Source of the DNA: Omphalotus guepiniiformis
Taxonomy: Eukaryota; Basidiomycota; Agaricomycetes; Agaricales; Omphalotaceae
Assembly (NCBI GenBank): GCA_028554645.1
Contig: JAQOOI010000031.1
Location: forward strand, 124,001 to 188,000
DNA length: 64,000 nucleotides
Direction: 5' to 3'
The first letter of the stretch is position 1, and each line of letters starts with the position of its first letter. The notes beneath the pieces are model-generated. The model worked only from the letters and a program-made list of their open reading frames with translations. It searched no databases and had not been told where the DNA came from. Both the position numbers and the translations under genes were made by a program. Below are positions 1 to 9,879 of this stretch, in pieces.

Positions 1-571
1 CTTTTTACTCCTCCTCTGGTCTTTTCAGGTGGTGTCACAATGGGAACATGTCCGACAAAGAGTTCATGTGTAGAGCAAGTGCGACCCTCAGGGAGAAATG
101 GAAGAATCATAGATTAGACTTGTGGAAAACTGGCATAGAGCTACTTAGACCTGTGCCTTAGATAGCCTTAATGTTTATTCTTCAATTTTGTCTCCCTCTT
201 GAAAGAAGTGGCAATAGGTTGAGACCATGCGAGCTAGTATTACCTTAGGTACATATGTATAGTGAACACGGAGAATAAGACTCTGACTTTGACCCTGTTA
301 TAACTTCTTTCTACGTCCATAAAATGCATTCAAAAATTTAGAATAGGTCATAACTAGCTTGGTCATTTGAAGTCTACCATTTTTTCTGATATTAAATGTG
401 TTGATGAACGTGGATATGAGATTTAGAGCTTAAGGACAAACTCGAAAAACACCATTCTGAGATTGATCCAAATTCCGCATGTAATCATACCTGCTCTTCC
501 AACTACTTCAACCATCGTCAACCTCGACCTCACTTATACATATTATTTTCTCACTATTTTGTCTACTCTCA
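1..571. other. intergenic, nothing recognised
   Basis: No coding exon, repeat or RNA gene was recognised upstream of the first gene. The only ORFs are short and lack splice-compatible extensions. Confidence 0.4.
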
Positions 572-1168
572 ATGCCAAGAAAACGAACTCAGACAGCAAT
601 TGATAAAGCAGAGCGTACACCTGAAGAAAAAGCAGCTGCGAAAGAGATCAGTCGATTTTGCGCCAACCGGTGCTATCGTCGAAAGTAAGTTCCTCAATCT
701 CGTTGCTCGATGTCAAGTCAAAACTAACTGTATTCTATTATTCATACTCTCATTTTCTATTCTACCACAGGTTGAAGCGTGAAGCGCCGGAGAAAGCTCG
801 TGAAAGGATGGCTACACGGCGTGCTGCTATGACGGAGGAGGAAAAGGCAGCTGCCAAAGAAAAGCGAAAGCAGCATGATTCTACATATTATTTGACGTGT
901 GTCCATGGTTTTTTTCTCTCTATAGTACTACGCTGACTTTTATATACTCTGCTCTAGTCATCGTGATCAAATCCTTGCGCAATCATCGAGACAGCGTGCC
1001 AGGTGCGTTTTCTGCTGTTCTTCTGCTGCTCAAACCAACATGCCCAACCTTTTTAGTTCATTCATTCAGAAGCATGGTGAATATGCATATTTCAATGATT
1101 ATCCTAGCCGGAATGTGAATCTTCGCAAGTCCTTGGGCGAGGGTCTATTGCCAGACACTGTAGAATAG
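572..1168 (+). CDS. small conserved basidiomycete protein, 4 exons
   Basis: I read a four-exon model: ATG at 572, donor GTAAGT at 685, acceptor CAG at 768-770, a second intron about 897-956, a third from about 1001 to the TTTTAG before TTCATTC, stop TAG 1166-1168. The product is short, basic and Lys/Arg/Glu rich, with an ARERMA-x-RRAAMTEEEKAAAKEKR-like segment followed by an HRDQILA segment. I have met this arrangement repeatedly in Agaricomycete hypothetical proteins. The two halves carry similar EEKAAAKE blocks, suggesting an internal repeat. No catalytic domain is visible. It could be nuclear given its charge, but that is inference. The product is real if transcripts confirm the introns; function unknown. 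Confidence 0.55.
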
Positions 1169-1310
1169 GAGCTATACCCAGCCTTGTTCTCGTAGTCTAT
1201 AATTGAACACTTGCCTTTTCATGAATCGTGTCCACAGTTCGAGCTTCTTTCATCCATTCTCTTGTCAAAGTCACTGTCACCAAGTATTGAATTGAAGTAA
1301 CTACCAACAA

Positions 1311-2415
1311 TCAAAAAGTGCTACGAGAAGAGTGTGTACAGCTAACTAATCCTTCCCTGTCCCACCGATTGTACTGGGCAAAAGCAGTCCCTCGAGTCCC
1401 CTCCACACGATAAACTGTTCCACCTCGAAATTGTAACCCATCCATAATCAAACTCTTTCGCGTTGAATACACACCAGGTTTTACACCTCTAACTACAACA
1501 AAATGTTCGTCGTCTCCGGGTGCCCTTTCCTGTAAGAGCATTGGTATGCCTGAGTCCACAAACTCCTGATAGAAATCAGCGGCGCGCTGGGGGTCAGAGA
1601 ATTTTCGAACGACATGATGGTGGTTCAAAGAGTTGTATACATCGGCAGCACCGGGAACACCTGGGACAGTGAACCTGAACAATGGTGAGAACAAGTAAAA
1701 AAAGCCAGACAGAATTGAGGAGCTGAGACTGTGCTTACCATGCACGATACAAGCCATGGATATTATTGACTCCAGCGTACACAATGTAGGCTGGGGCTTG
1801 ACTGCCCGGATGAACTACAATGGTAGAACTTGGGGGTGGCCGGATTGTAGTGGAATGAGGGAGACCTCTTTCGCTGGAAGTGCCGCCGGATCGAGATTGA
1901 CGAGACGGCGAAGGGCTCGCTGGCGGTGTAAGAGAGGTCAGACCAGAACCAGAGAGAGACGTGGGGGTCTTTGGTTTGCGAGGAGTCGAGGGGGGAGAGA
2001 AAGTTTGATTGATGTTCGCTGCAAGATACATGGATTAGGGATATCAATGCAATGCAAGTGTACTTACCCATGGACATACTCATGCTTTCGAAGATCCTGT
2101 TCATGCTCTCTACTTTCTGGTTGAGGTCTTGCTCTGCGGCTCTCAAACGGGCTTCGGCATCTTGACGTTGCAGTTCAGCGTGACCCAGATCTATCAAAGG
2201 ACTTTCATCGTCAGTTATCAGGTGCAACTTGTCTTAATTTTAGGTACTTACCTGTCTGGCTTTGAGCCAACTCAGCACTCTCCTTCATTGCTTGCTGAAT
2301 GGCTTGCAACCGGCTAGTATTCTCGGGCGATAATAGCGGCGTCGATGAACGGGAAGCTACAATTATTCAGACTCCAGAGAATATTATGGAGAAAATGAAA
2401 TGACTTACCTGCCAT
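1311..2415 (-). CDS. protein with RNase H1 N-terminal (Cauli_VI)-like modules
   Basis: Five exons on the minus strand, starting at the ATG 2415-2413 (only two codons in exon 1), with consistent GTAAGT donors and in-phase joins down to the TGA at 1311-1313. The N-terminal third has a Gln/Glu/Arg-rich predicted coiled coil (HAELQRQDAEARLRAAEQ). The middle is Pro/Ser/Thr rich. The C-terminal half has AYIVYAGVNNIHGLYRAW and later FVVVRGVKPGVYS, which resemble the small VxxGxxxGIYxxW fold found at the N-terminus of RNase H1 and in caulimovirus protein VI, where it binds RNA/DNA hybrids or ribosomes. No RNase H catalytic domain follows. Such orphan modules are common in basidiomycete accessory proteins. 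Assignment rests on motif resemblance only. Confidence 0.6.
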
Positions 2416-2619
2416 TACAGGAGTGAACGAACATACGATTGTCTTGTAGTTGTCTTGCAGTCAGAGAGTGGGCACTGGGAACAATGTGGTTTGAGAACAA
2501 CCAACAAACCTTCACGTGAGGCCAAAAACGCGACATGTGACTAGATATTCTGAATGGGTCAGGCGCTCAACGCGTCTGTTGACTGAAATTCTGCAGCTTG
2601 AGCTTGAGGGCTTACCAGC

Positions 2620-3833
2620 ATGTACAACCAACCTCCCGCCCAGCATCAGTTCTCTAACACGCATAGACGCGTCGATCTTGAACAAGCGCCTCAATGGCGT
2701 CACCAATTCAGTTCGCCCAACACGGTTCCTTTTACGTCAAAGAACACATTCAATTCAGTTGGCCAGCATCACCTGCTGCCGGCTTCTCACGTTGAAGGTC
2801 TGCTCTACCTGCTTATTACAATCATTATTATGTATTCTAAGTGTGTACTAATTGATTCTAGGTTCACCTGTTAGTACCTGGCCACCGGCACCTTCGCTTC
2901 ACTCAAAACACCTTGAAACACAGTGGAGTCAAAGTGAGTATACGCTGTTTGTGCTCAATGTGAACATCTTCAAACTAATTATCCTTGGGAATAGATAGGT
3001 CTCAAAACCATTCACCATTTCCGCTTTCACAGACACCTGTGGGATCCAGACCTCCGTCTGCATATGGATTAGGCCCGAGATCTTTGGTGCAGTCAAGACC
3101 AGCCTCAACAAATCAGTTTTGGTCCGGCTCTCAGGTGTGTACCATGACTTTCGGGTTGGTACCAGTGCTCTGATTCTGTATTCTATTTGTCAGGGCATTA
3201 CACCGGCTCGTGTAGCATATCTTCAAACTGATATCAGTCCTCCTCCCGGGCGTGGTCAGTTTAGTCAATGGACCAACACAGCTTCTCAAGATCCCGCGTT
3301 CCGTCGAGTCGGCTCGAATACTCCTCAGCTTGCGTCTCCACATCGTCCTCCCTCCTCATTCTCTGCGTCTCCACATCGTCCTCCCTCCTCATTCTCTGCC
3401 TCTCCACATCGTCCTCCTAACTCCTCATTCTCTGCCCTCCCGCACACTGTTCCTACGACTCAGGTCAGAACGTCAATTTTAGAGCAGAACGACACTTCAA
3501 GGCAGTCCATCCCTCTCCAACCCTCTGCTGCGGCCAATGTCCACCAGCCAGTAGCTCGTCCAACCTCTAGGCAGAGCGTTCCGGAATTAAGATGGGATTC
3601 TACCATTTTATGTCGCAATGTCGATGCTGCCGCACTACCACGAGGACCTCCACCTATCATTCATACCCCAGCATTGGCAGAGGAGTCTGCTTCTACCACC
3701 ACCTCGAACCTGTTCGTACCTTTAACAGGTTCAAATGTTCCACCTGCATCCAATCGGACTATGCATCTCGACTCGCTGTTGCAGTCGGATGAAAATTCCG
3801 CGAGCTCACCTTCGTCAATCCACCCGCCTACGT
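2620..3833 (+). pseudogene. 5' part of host gene split by two retrotransposons
   Basis: Exons 2620-2797, 2862-2933, 2995-3134 and 3194-3833 splice in frame through GT-AG introns and encode a Pro/Ser/Gln-rich N-terminus with three tandem SPHRPPSSFSA-type repeats (about 3334-3440). The exon runs into the first LTR at 3834, where translation would end within the LTR. The same reading frame resumes at 18026 after the element and one copy of ACGT are removed, and again at 25848 after the second element. In the current allele the product is truncated, so I call it a pseudogene although the exons look undamaged. The complete gene spans 2620-26006, of which about 20.4 kb is inserted DNA. The family is unknown to me beyond being Agaricomycete-like. 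Confidence 0.75.
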
Positions 3834-5072
3834 TGATGTGCTTGGTATGGGGTATGAATGAGAAGAAGTGCTAACTAACTCGAATGAATCTATCAAGCAC
3901 TCAAAACACACACACAACACACAAAGACTTTTAAGTTCGTGGGGTTTGGGAGACCAACAAACTCTGTGAAGCGAATAAGGTTGTTGTAAGAGGAACGCGG
4001 AGACACAGTCAAAACCGACGCGGCACAGATAACTCTATGCTACACACCACTCAAACGAACTAACGCGTAACTTTAACAAATCACCGCGACCAGTGACTAC
4101 AAACGATACAACAACCAGACGATTGTTGGGAGATGCCAGACGACTTCTCACTTAGTGGAGTTGGGTATAGGAGGATTTCAGAACTGCCAGACGACGAGTT
4201 CAACGAGTGACCAGACGATCCACTCTTATTCGCACTACACACACAGGCTCCGCGGTACCAGACGATCCCGCTTGTAAACACTTAGGCACACTGACTTATG
4301 AACTAACGCGACGGTTAACACTTTAAAACTTCTAATCACTCAGAGGGACTTAAGCTTTTCCACACACAAATGCTATTAGCTCTATGGGGGGCTCGGGAAC
4401 CTGTCCTTCCTTGCCCAGGTTCTATTTCTTATATACAGTATCTCTATTTACATAGTACAAACAAATGTCGCGATACTTGACAGTTATGAGATATATGGTG
4501 CATATGGTGCACCGCGTAAGGTAGGGATGAAGTATAGTACGCGGTAACAGGGTATCCTATATCGGGTTATAATCTTGCCGCTTTTAGAAAGTATCGCGGT
4601 AGTTCGCTAACGCTGTGTCTCCTTACGTGTTCTACTTCCGCGTCGTCGGAAGTACTTCGTGTTACATCGTACGTCTAGACCCTTCTGTGGCTCAACAGTG
4701 GTCATTAGATATGACTAGTGCACGGAGCTACTGCTACCTGGTTTCTAAGTCTGGCCTTCTGAGTAGTGCCGCGGTACCTCGTTACCTACGCGTTGGTTTA
4801 TACAGTATTGGGGCCATCAAGTTATACACGTCGGACCTTAGAACAAGTGCCGCGACGCTTTACTTGAGTGCATACTTAGGTAATACCTACACTGAGAAGA
4901 CCCATTTAGTGCCGTTCTACAGTCTTGTACACCTTTGTACACATATACTAGTGGTTGAATGTGCGTAATACACCGCGGAACTTAGGACTATACAGTGTAC
5001 TTAGTAGGTTTGTACTGGAGTGATCAATCCCGCGAGGCCGAAAATGGTAGTGGTATTCCCGCGGTCGTATCA
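3834..5072 (-). repeat. 3' LTR (element sense) of the 14.2 kb Gypsy
   Basis: 1239 bp, matching 16783-18021 with two visible substitutions. It contains 17 CGCG tetranucleotides and five copies of CCAGACGA between about 4106 and 4268. ORFs inside it (for example 4615-4968) are identical in both LTRs but show no recognisable protein features and are left out. Confidence 0.93.
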
Positions 5073-5083
5073 TCTCCCCCTGA
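5073..5083 (-). other. polypurine tract
   Basis: On the minus strand the purine run AGGGGGAGA ends directly at the 3' LTR, the expected position for second-strand priming. Confidence 0.6.
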
Positions 5084-5453
5084 CTAAAATATCGACTGTC
5101 CCAGTCGCTGGGGTCCTACTCAGGGTCTATCCCGGAAAGGCGCATCAACCTCCCTTTTCTGGATATCACAAACTTCTTTCTGACTCATGTAGCGCTCTCC
5201 CTCCTTCTTGTCACATCACATGCCATCACGTTACCTTATTGGTAAATCGCCGCGTCTCTTCATTCCTCATCGTCCGGTTACGTTAGTTCCCGGACATACC
5301 GGTTATTCAGTTAATGGATTGCCATCGCTTCTTTGTCAAAGCTGTATGTCGTACCCTGAATAAGTGTGTAATACATCAAACTTTTGCTCTCGCGTCTTCT
5401 AGGAATGGAACTTGATACTGGCACCATTCTGAGGACCCCATCGCCGCGAGGTG

Positions 5454-5460
5454 TATATAA
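5454..5460 (+). promoter_or_regulatory. TATA box of antisense gene A
   Basis: TATATAA lies 58 bp upstream of the ATG at 5518 inside the retroelement, on the strand opposite gag-pol. This spacing suits an independent RNA polymerase II promoter. Confidence 0.5.
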
Positions 5461-5517
5461 CCTTCAGCGCCCGGGTGTCGAACTTCAACTTTTTGCTCCC
5501 TCTTTCATCACTGGTTT

Positions 5518-7795
5518 ATGCCTATCAAGGCTGAACCCCTTGACTATAACTCTTTAATAGTAAGTGACGCGGTACTTTTTGCGTGTCTTCTTTGCTTAGC
5601 TCCGTTTGATAGGCTTTTTCTCCTACTGCTTCTGAGGCCGCCTTTATTATGCCTTCTTCTCAACCCTCGACTTCACGCGTACACAAACGAAGACGACGCG
5701 ACGCTTCGCCTCGACCCTCTTCTACTTTGCCTTCCGTCCCGGACAGCTCACAGCGGTCTATATCCGCCGCGGAGCTTATCTTGCTTGAACAGATCCGTAC
5801 CGGGCAACTTTCCGTTCAACCTTCCGCGGTACTTCCCATTCCTTCGAACATTCCCGAGGCTTTAGCACCCGTACGCCGTCGTCGAGAGCGCCGTGATAAG
5901 GCTTTGTCTGTTCTCAAGAAACGTCGTGCTCGTCATCCTAGTCAATCTGCTCTGGTTAGTTCCGCGTTCGTTTTATCTGTTGTATTTAACTAACTTGCGG
6001 TAGCTTACTCCCGTTACCGCTGAGGATCAGGCAAAATTCGCCGATGACTTTTTGGCGTTCCGTGACGAGACCTATTCGCTCCCTCCCGCGACTCCTGTGC
6101 CTACTGCCGTTGCAACTCGTCCGCGGCCTCCTCGTACTTTGTCTGACTTGGAGCGCCAACCCTGGCCCACACGTCTAGTAAGTACTCCTTTGTTCCTTGT
6201 CTACTAACTCTTCTTCTCATTCTTATCCTTAGTTTGACGACGAGGCGGTCGAGTCTTCCAACGAGGGCTCTCCTCCTGCTGCCAAGCGTCGCCGTGGCCC
6301 TTTGCGCAAACGAGTAGAGAGTGATTCTGAGGCTTCCGCGGAGCCTGATAACTCCGTTGGTATTGTGGCTGCTGTATCCTCAGTGACGCGAGACTTGCCT
6401 CCCACAGCGCCAACTCCTCGCTTCGTGAGTAATTCCTGTTATTCCAACTAGTTTTACTCACTCTACTTCCCAGTCTTTTTCTCGTTCTCCCCCTCCTGTG
6501 GACTTATCGCAAGGGTTCACTGTTACTGCCGCGGAACCTTCGGTTCCTACGAACCTTATTCCTGTCACTCCTACACGGTCCCCACTGGTGGAATCTGGTC
6601 CCGCGCCTCTCACTCCTTCTGGTGTCCCAGCCGCATTTTCTCCTCTGACTAGTACCGTACCCGTTCCTCCTGCTGTACCTGTGCTACCTTCAACTTCCGC
6701 GGTTCCTTCTTCTGTGGCAGGACCCTCGACTTTCGTGGAGCCTCCTGCTACTACTCAGGTTGGAACCAAGGTGAGTTCCTTCCCTGTTTAAGCTGCTTCG
6801 TTGCTTATTTCTTTTTCAGGGCAAAAGAAAAGCTTCGCGGAAGTCTAAACTAGCGACAAAAACTACCGCGTCAACTATTCAAGAGGCCGACCGCTTTCGT
6901 ACTCCCTCTCCTCGCCCAGGCGACCTCGAAACTAGACGTCGGTTCCTTCGTGAAGTCGAGGGTTACCCCCAATATTGGTACGAGAAAGTTTTCCCCGCCG
7001 CGGAGCACTTTGGTGCCTTTATTCCTCACAACCTTCATCCCATCGAGAAGGGGGACAAAGCCACCACGGTGCCTACTACCGTTGGTGGCTCTTACGAAGG
7101 AGGGGTCCGCTGGTATACGGCTAACAACATCCCCGCAAATGGTTTCATTAACTATGACCTACCGGGTATGGTACCTCTGCTGATGACAAGTCACATTCGC
7201 CTTCGCCAGATTGTGGCTTCTTCCGTGAACCTGGTAAGTTCTTCGATACTTTTTCTTCTTACTTCTCTGATTACTTCTTAGCCCTCCATTCGCTGTGGGT
7301 CGTGCATTATTCACGGCAAGCCTTGCGTCTTCGTCAAGGCTGGGGAGTCATGTAACGAGTGTCTTAGCAAGAAGGACTCCGCGTGCACCTTTCGTTATGG
7401 GATTCGCAAGATCGCGTTGGAGGATGAAGCTTTTCACAACCGCGGACTCTTTTCTGCGCGCCGTATGTCTTCTCCCTTACTACTTTCCCTTTTCTCTGAT
7501 CTTTCCTTTAGATGCTATGTCTCTGCAACTTGAAGCGTCAATGCTTACTGACCGCTTGAATGAACAAGTTGCCGCGATGCACGGTATTCAGAAAATGGCT
7601 CAAGCCAAGATCGACGAACTCGCGGATGTTTTAGTACAGGGTTACTATAACTTCGGTCGCGACTATTTGACGCAGGTCCGCCTTAGTGGTGACCTTGCTC
7701 AAATGATTGTGGATGAGAAGATCCTGCCCGCCATCGAGGCTGGGCAGCTCAAATCAATCAACGCGGCATCCGAACATCAGGCATATCAGAAATAG
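5518..7795 (+). CDS. antisense accessory gene A: nuclear-type protein with Zn2Cys6-like cluster
   Basis: Eight exons (5518-5559, 5637-5954, 6004-6177, 6233-6424, 6474-6770, 6820-7233, 7282-7462, 7512-7795) join perfectly through GT-AG introns of 48-77 nt into a 633-residue protein with no frame break. The N-terminal third has Arg/Lys clusters (VHKRRRRD, VRRRRERRDK) suggestive of nuclear localisation. Then comes a long Pro/Ser/Thr-rich region and a globular segment containing EGYPQYWYEKVFP. In exon 7 the cysteines are spaced CX2CX6CX8CX2CX7C, which fits the fungal Zn(II)2Cys6 DNA-binding consensus. The last exon is helical and probably coiled coil. It is antisense to gag-pol, so its introns are not removed from the genomic RNA and can persist through retrotransposition. 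DNA binding is inference from the cysteine pattern. Confidence 0.85.
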
Positions 7796-8231
7796 TGGTC
7801 CCTGCCTTCTCTGTTCATTTTCTTGCTCTGGTTCCGCGGAAGTAAAAGCTCTTAGTCTCGTAGTGTTTGTAGTATCGCGGAGCTTGTTTGTTCTTTATTT
7901 TATTACTTGGAAATGTTATTAGCTTTGTCTCGAGTGATTTTAAACTGTGTGACATTTTCCTTGTTCTATAAAATCAAAAATATTCAAGAAATTCTACGCG
8001 GCACTTTTCCCAAATTCACGCGATTCTACGCGGTACTAAACTGTACGCGGTGCTTTCTATTCCTATGACCCTTCCCCATCTTTGAAATCACAACTGTCCC
8101 CAGTTGTTCAGAACACTCGCGACGCTTGGTAAAGTACCATATGTTCCACCGCGTCAACTTTGAAGGACGGTGCGCGGAATTAGAATTCTACGCAGACAAG
8201 TTTCCTTCTGGTCCAGACTGCCCTGGCCAGT

Positions 8232-8238
8232 TATAAAA
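8232..8238 (+). promoter_or_regulatory. TATA box of antisense gene B
   Basis: TATAAAA is 40 bp upstream of the ATG at 8278, again on the strand opposite gag-pol. It gives gene B its own promoter rather than read-through from gene A. Confidence 0.5.
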
Positions 8239-8277
8239 GGACCTCCAAACACTAAGTTCTTCCTATCTTAATCACTT

Positions 8278-9717
8278 ATGTCTACTGATACTTCTTCTGT
8301 TGACGTCCAGTTTCTCGTGGAAGAGGTAGCACCTCTTTACAAGTCGTTTAGCGAGCGTCGAGTCAAACGTGGTGCCGACGATGCTAATCGCGTCGCGATG
8401 TCGTGTGCACAAAAACTCGCAAGTTTTCTAATGTTCTGCCTTCTGTTCCTGCGCCTTACTTCACTCTTTTTAGCTCGAGCTCTGGAAAGCTCACCCTGAT
8501 GCCGCGTTGGCTAACGCTGACATTCGTACTTTCACTCTGTTCTTCTTTGAACAACTGCCGCGGGACCCAGTTACCGCGAAGTATACACCAACTCATCATT
8601 TACTTGGTCCGTACCGTGGTAAATGTGTTCAGTTTGGTAAACCCAAGGAGGTTCCCAAAGTCGCCGCGGCTGCTCCTGTTCCAACTGCTGTAACCCCAGT
8701 GCCCGTCAAAGGCAAAGGTCGCGTTCGTACTAGCCGCCGCGTAAGTAATCAGTTCTTTTTCTTGAATAACCACTGGTACTAAAACTTTTTCCTAGATTCG
8801 CAAGCGTATTGCATCCCAAGCTCGTATTGATAGTAGTGACGAGGAGGTTGACAACGACGCGGCGGGTAGCGATATTGCTATGGGTGACGATGAATCCCCC
8901 TCTATTGCAGATTCCACTACTAATACCACGGTAGGTCGCCACCCTACCCCGAGCCAGCTTGCTCTGTTGCTAAAACTATGTACCTCGCTTCAGACTCTCG
9001 ACCTCGCAGCAGTTGAAGAAGTTACCCGCGTTGCCCCCTTTACTCCAAAGGTTGAGCCTAGCGTTGCGGCAGTTAAAAGGGTACGACCACCATTCCTTCT
9101 CCCAATGTTATTCTGACTTAACGCTCCTTTCATAGCCTCACGCGTCGACTAATCACCTTGTAAGATATCTCCACTTTTCTGAGATACCACGCATGCTTAT
9201 TACTTCACGGCAATACCTTAAGGCAGTTGCCGCGGTGGATAAGAGTACCATCAATCCTCCTGCCAAGAAAGCTAAGATGGAGGTGGTTAGTGTCGCGGCA
9301 GCTCCTCCTACTTGGGCGCACAACTTCTCTATGCTCGATCCACCTCTGGCACCCCCTAGTACGTGTCACGTTTTCATACTGCCGCTAGCGACTTTTCAAC
9401 TAACCTATCTTTTGGTAGACCCTGTCTCCACTTTCTCTAACTCGGTTGTGCAGTCACTCGTTGATCGTGCCAATCTCGCGGTGCTCGAACCCGTTAGTGG
9501 GCCTACTGATCGTAGCCTCACCATGCTGGAGTTCGAGACTCGCTCTAAACTTATCGCGGTCAACCATCAGATCAGTCTCCAGCTCCAAATGCGGGATTTG
9601 CTGATGAAGAGCTACCAGAGCATCGCGTCGCAGCAGAAGGAGCTGGTTAATAAAACTAACGTTCCCCTTATCGATATGACTGGCGACGAAGATATGCCCT
9701 CCGTGACTGATACTTGA
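8278..9717 (+). CDS. antisense accessory gene B: basic/acidic protein of unknown function
   Basis: Exons start at 8278 and end with TGA 9715-9717. The first intron appears to be GC-AG (donor GCAAGT after 8418, acceptor TTTTTAG). The others are GT-AG, with one optional intron about 9160-9220 that is open if retained. The N-terminus is a compact helical region (LELWKAHPDAALANAD, FTLFFFEQLPRDP, GPYRGKCVQFGKP). A basic stretch (TSRRIRKRIASQARI) precedes an acidic one (DSSDEEVDND). The C-terminal part is helical with heptad-like spacing and ends in VPLIDMTGDEDMP. No known domain was recognised. It sits 163 bp from the convergent pol end and pairs with gene A in the same strand and style, so the two probably act together. 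Confidence 0.8.
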
Positions 9718-9879
9718 ACTGCTTCTGGAACTTTTCTTGTGCTTCCGCGACACTTTTTAATCTTCTTGTCGTGAATAGAGGTACCGCGTAACTTTCCGTT
9801 TCCCTTCCGCACTTGTATTCAAAGATCATACACTCGTTTTTATAATAAAACTGCCATGTGGCCCTATCTTTTGAGTGAT

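Noticed and set aside
4615..4968. 117-residue ORF inside both LTRs of the 14.2 kb Gypsy
   Set aside because: It is identical in the two LTRs simply because the LTRs are. No domain, no start context and no intron evidence.
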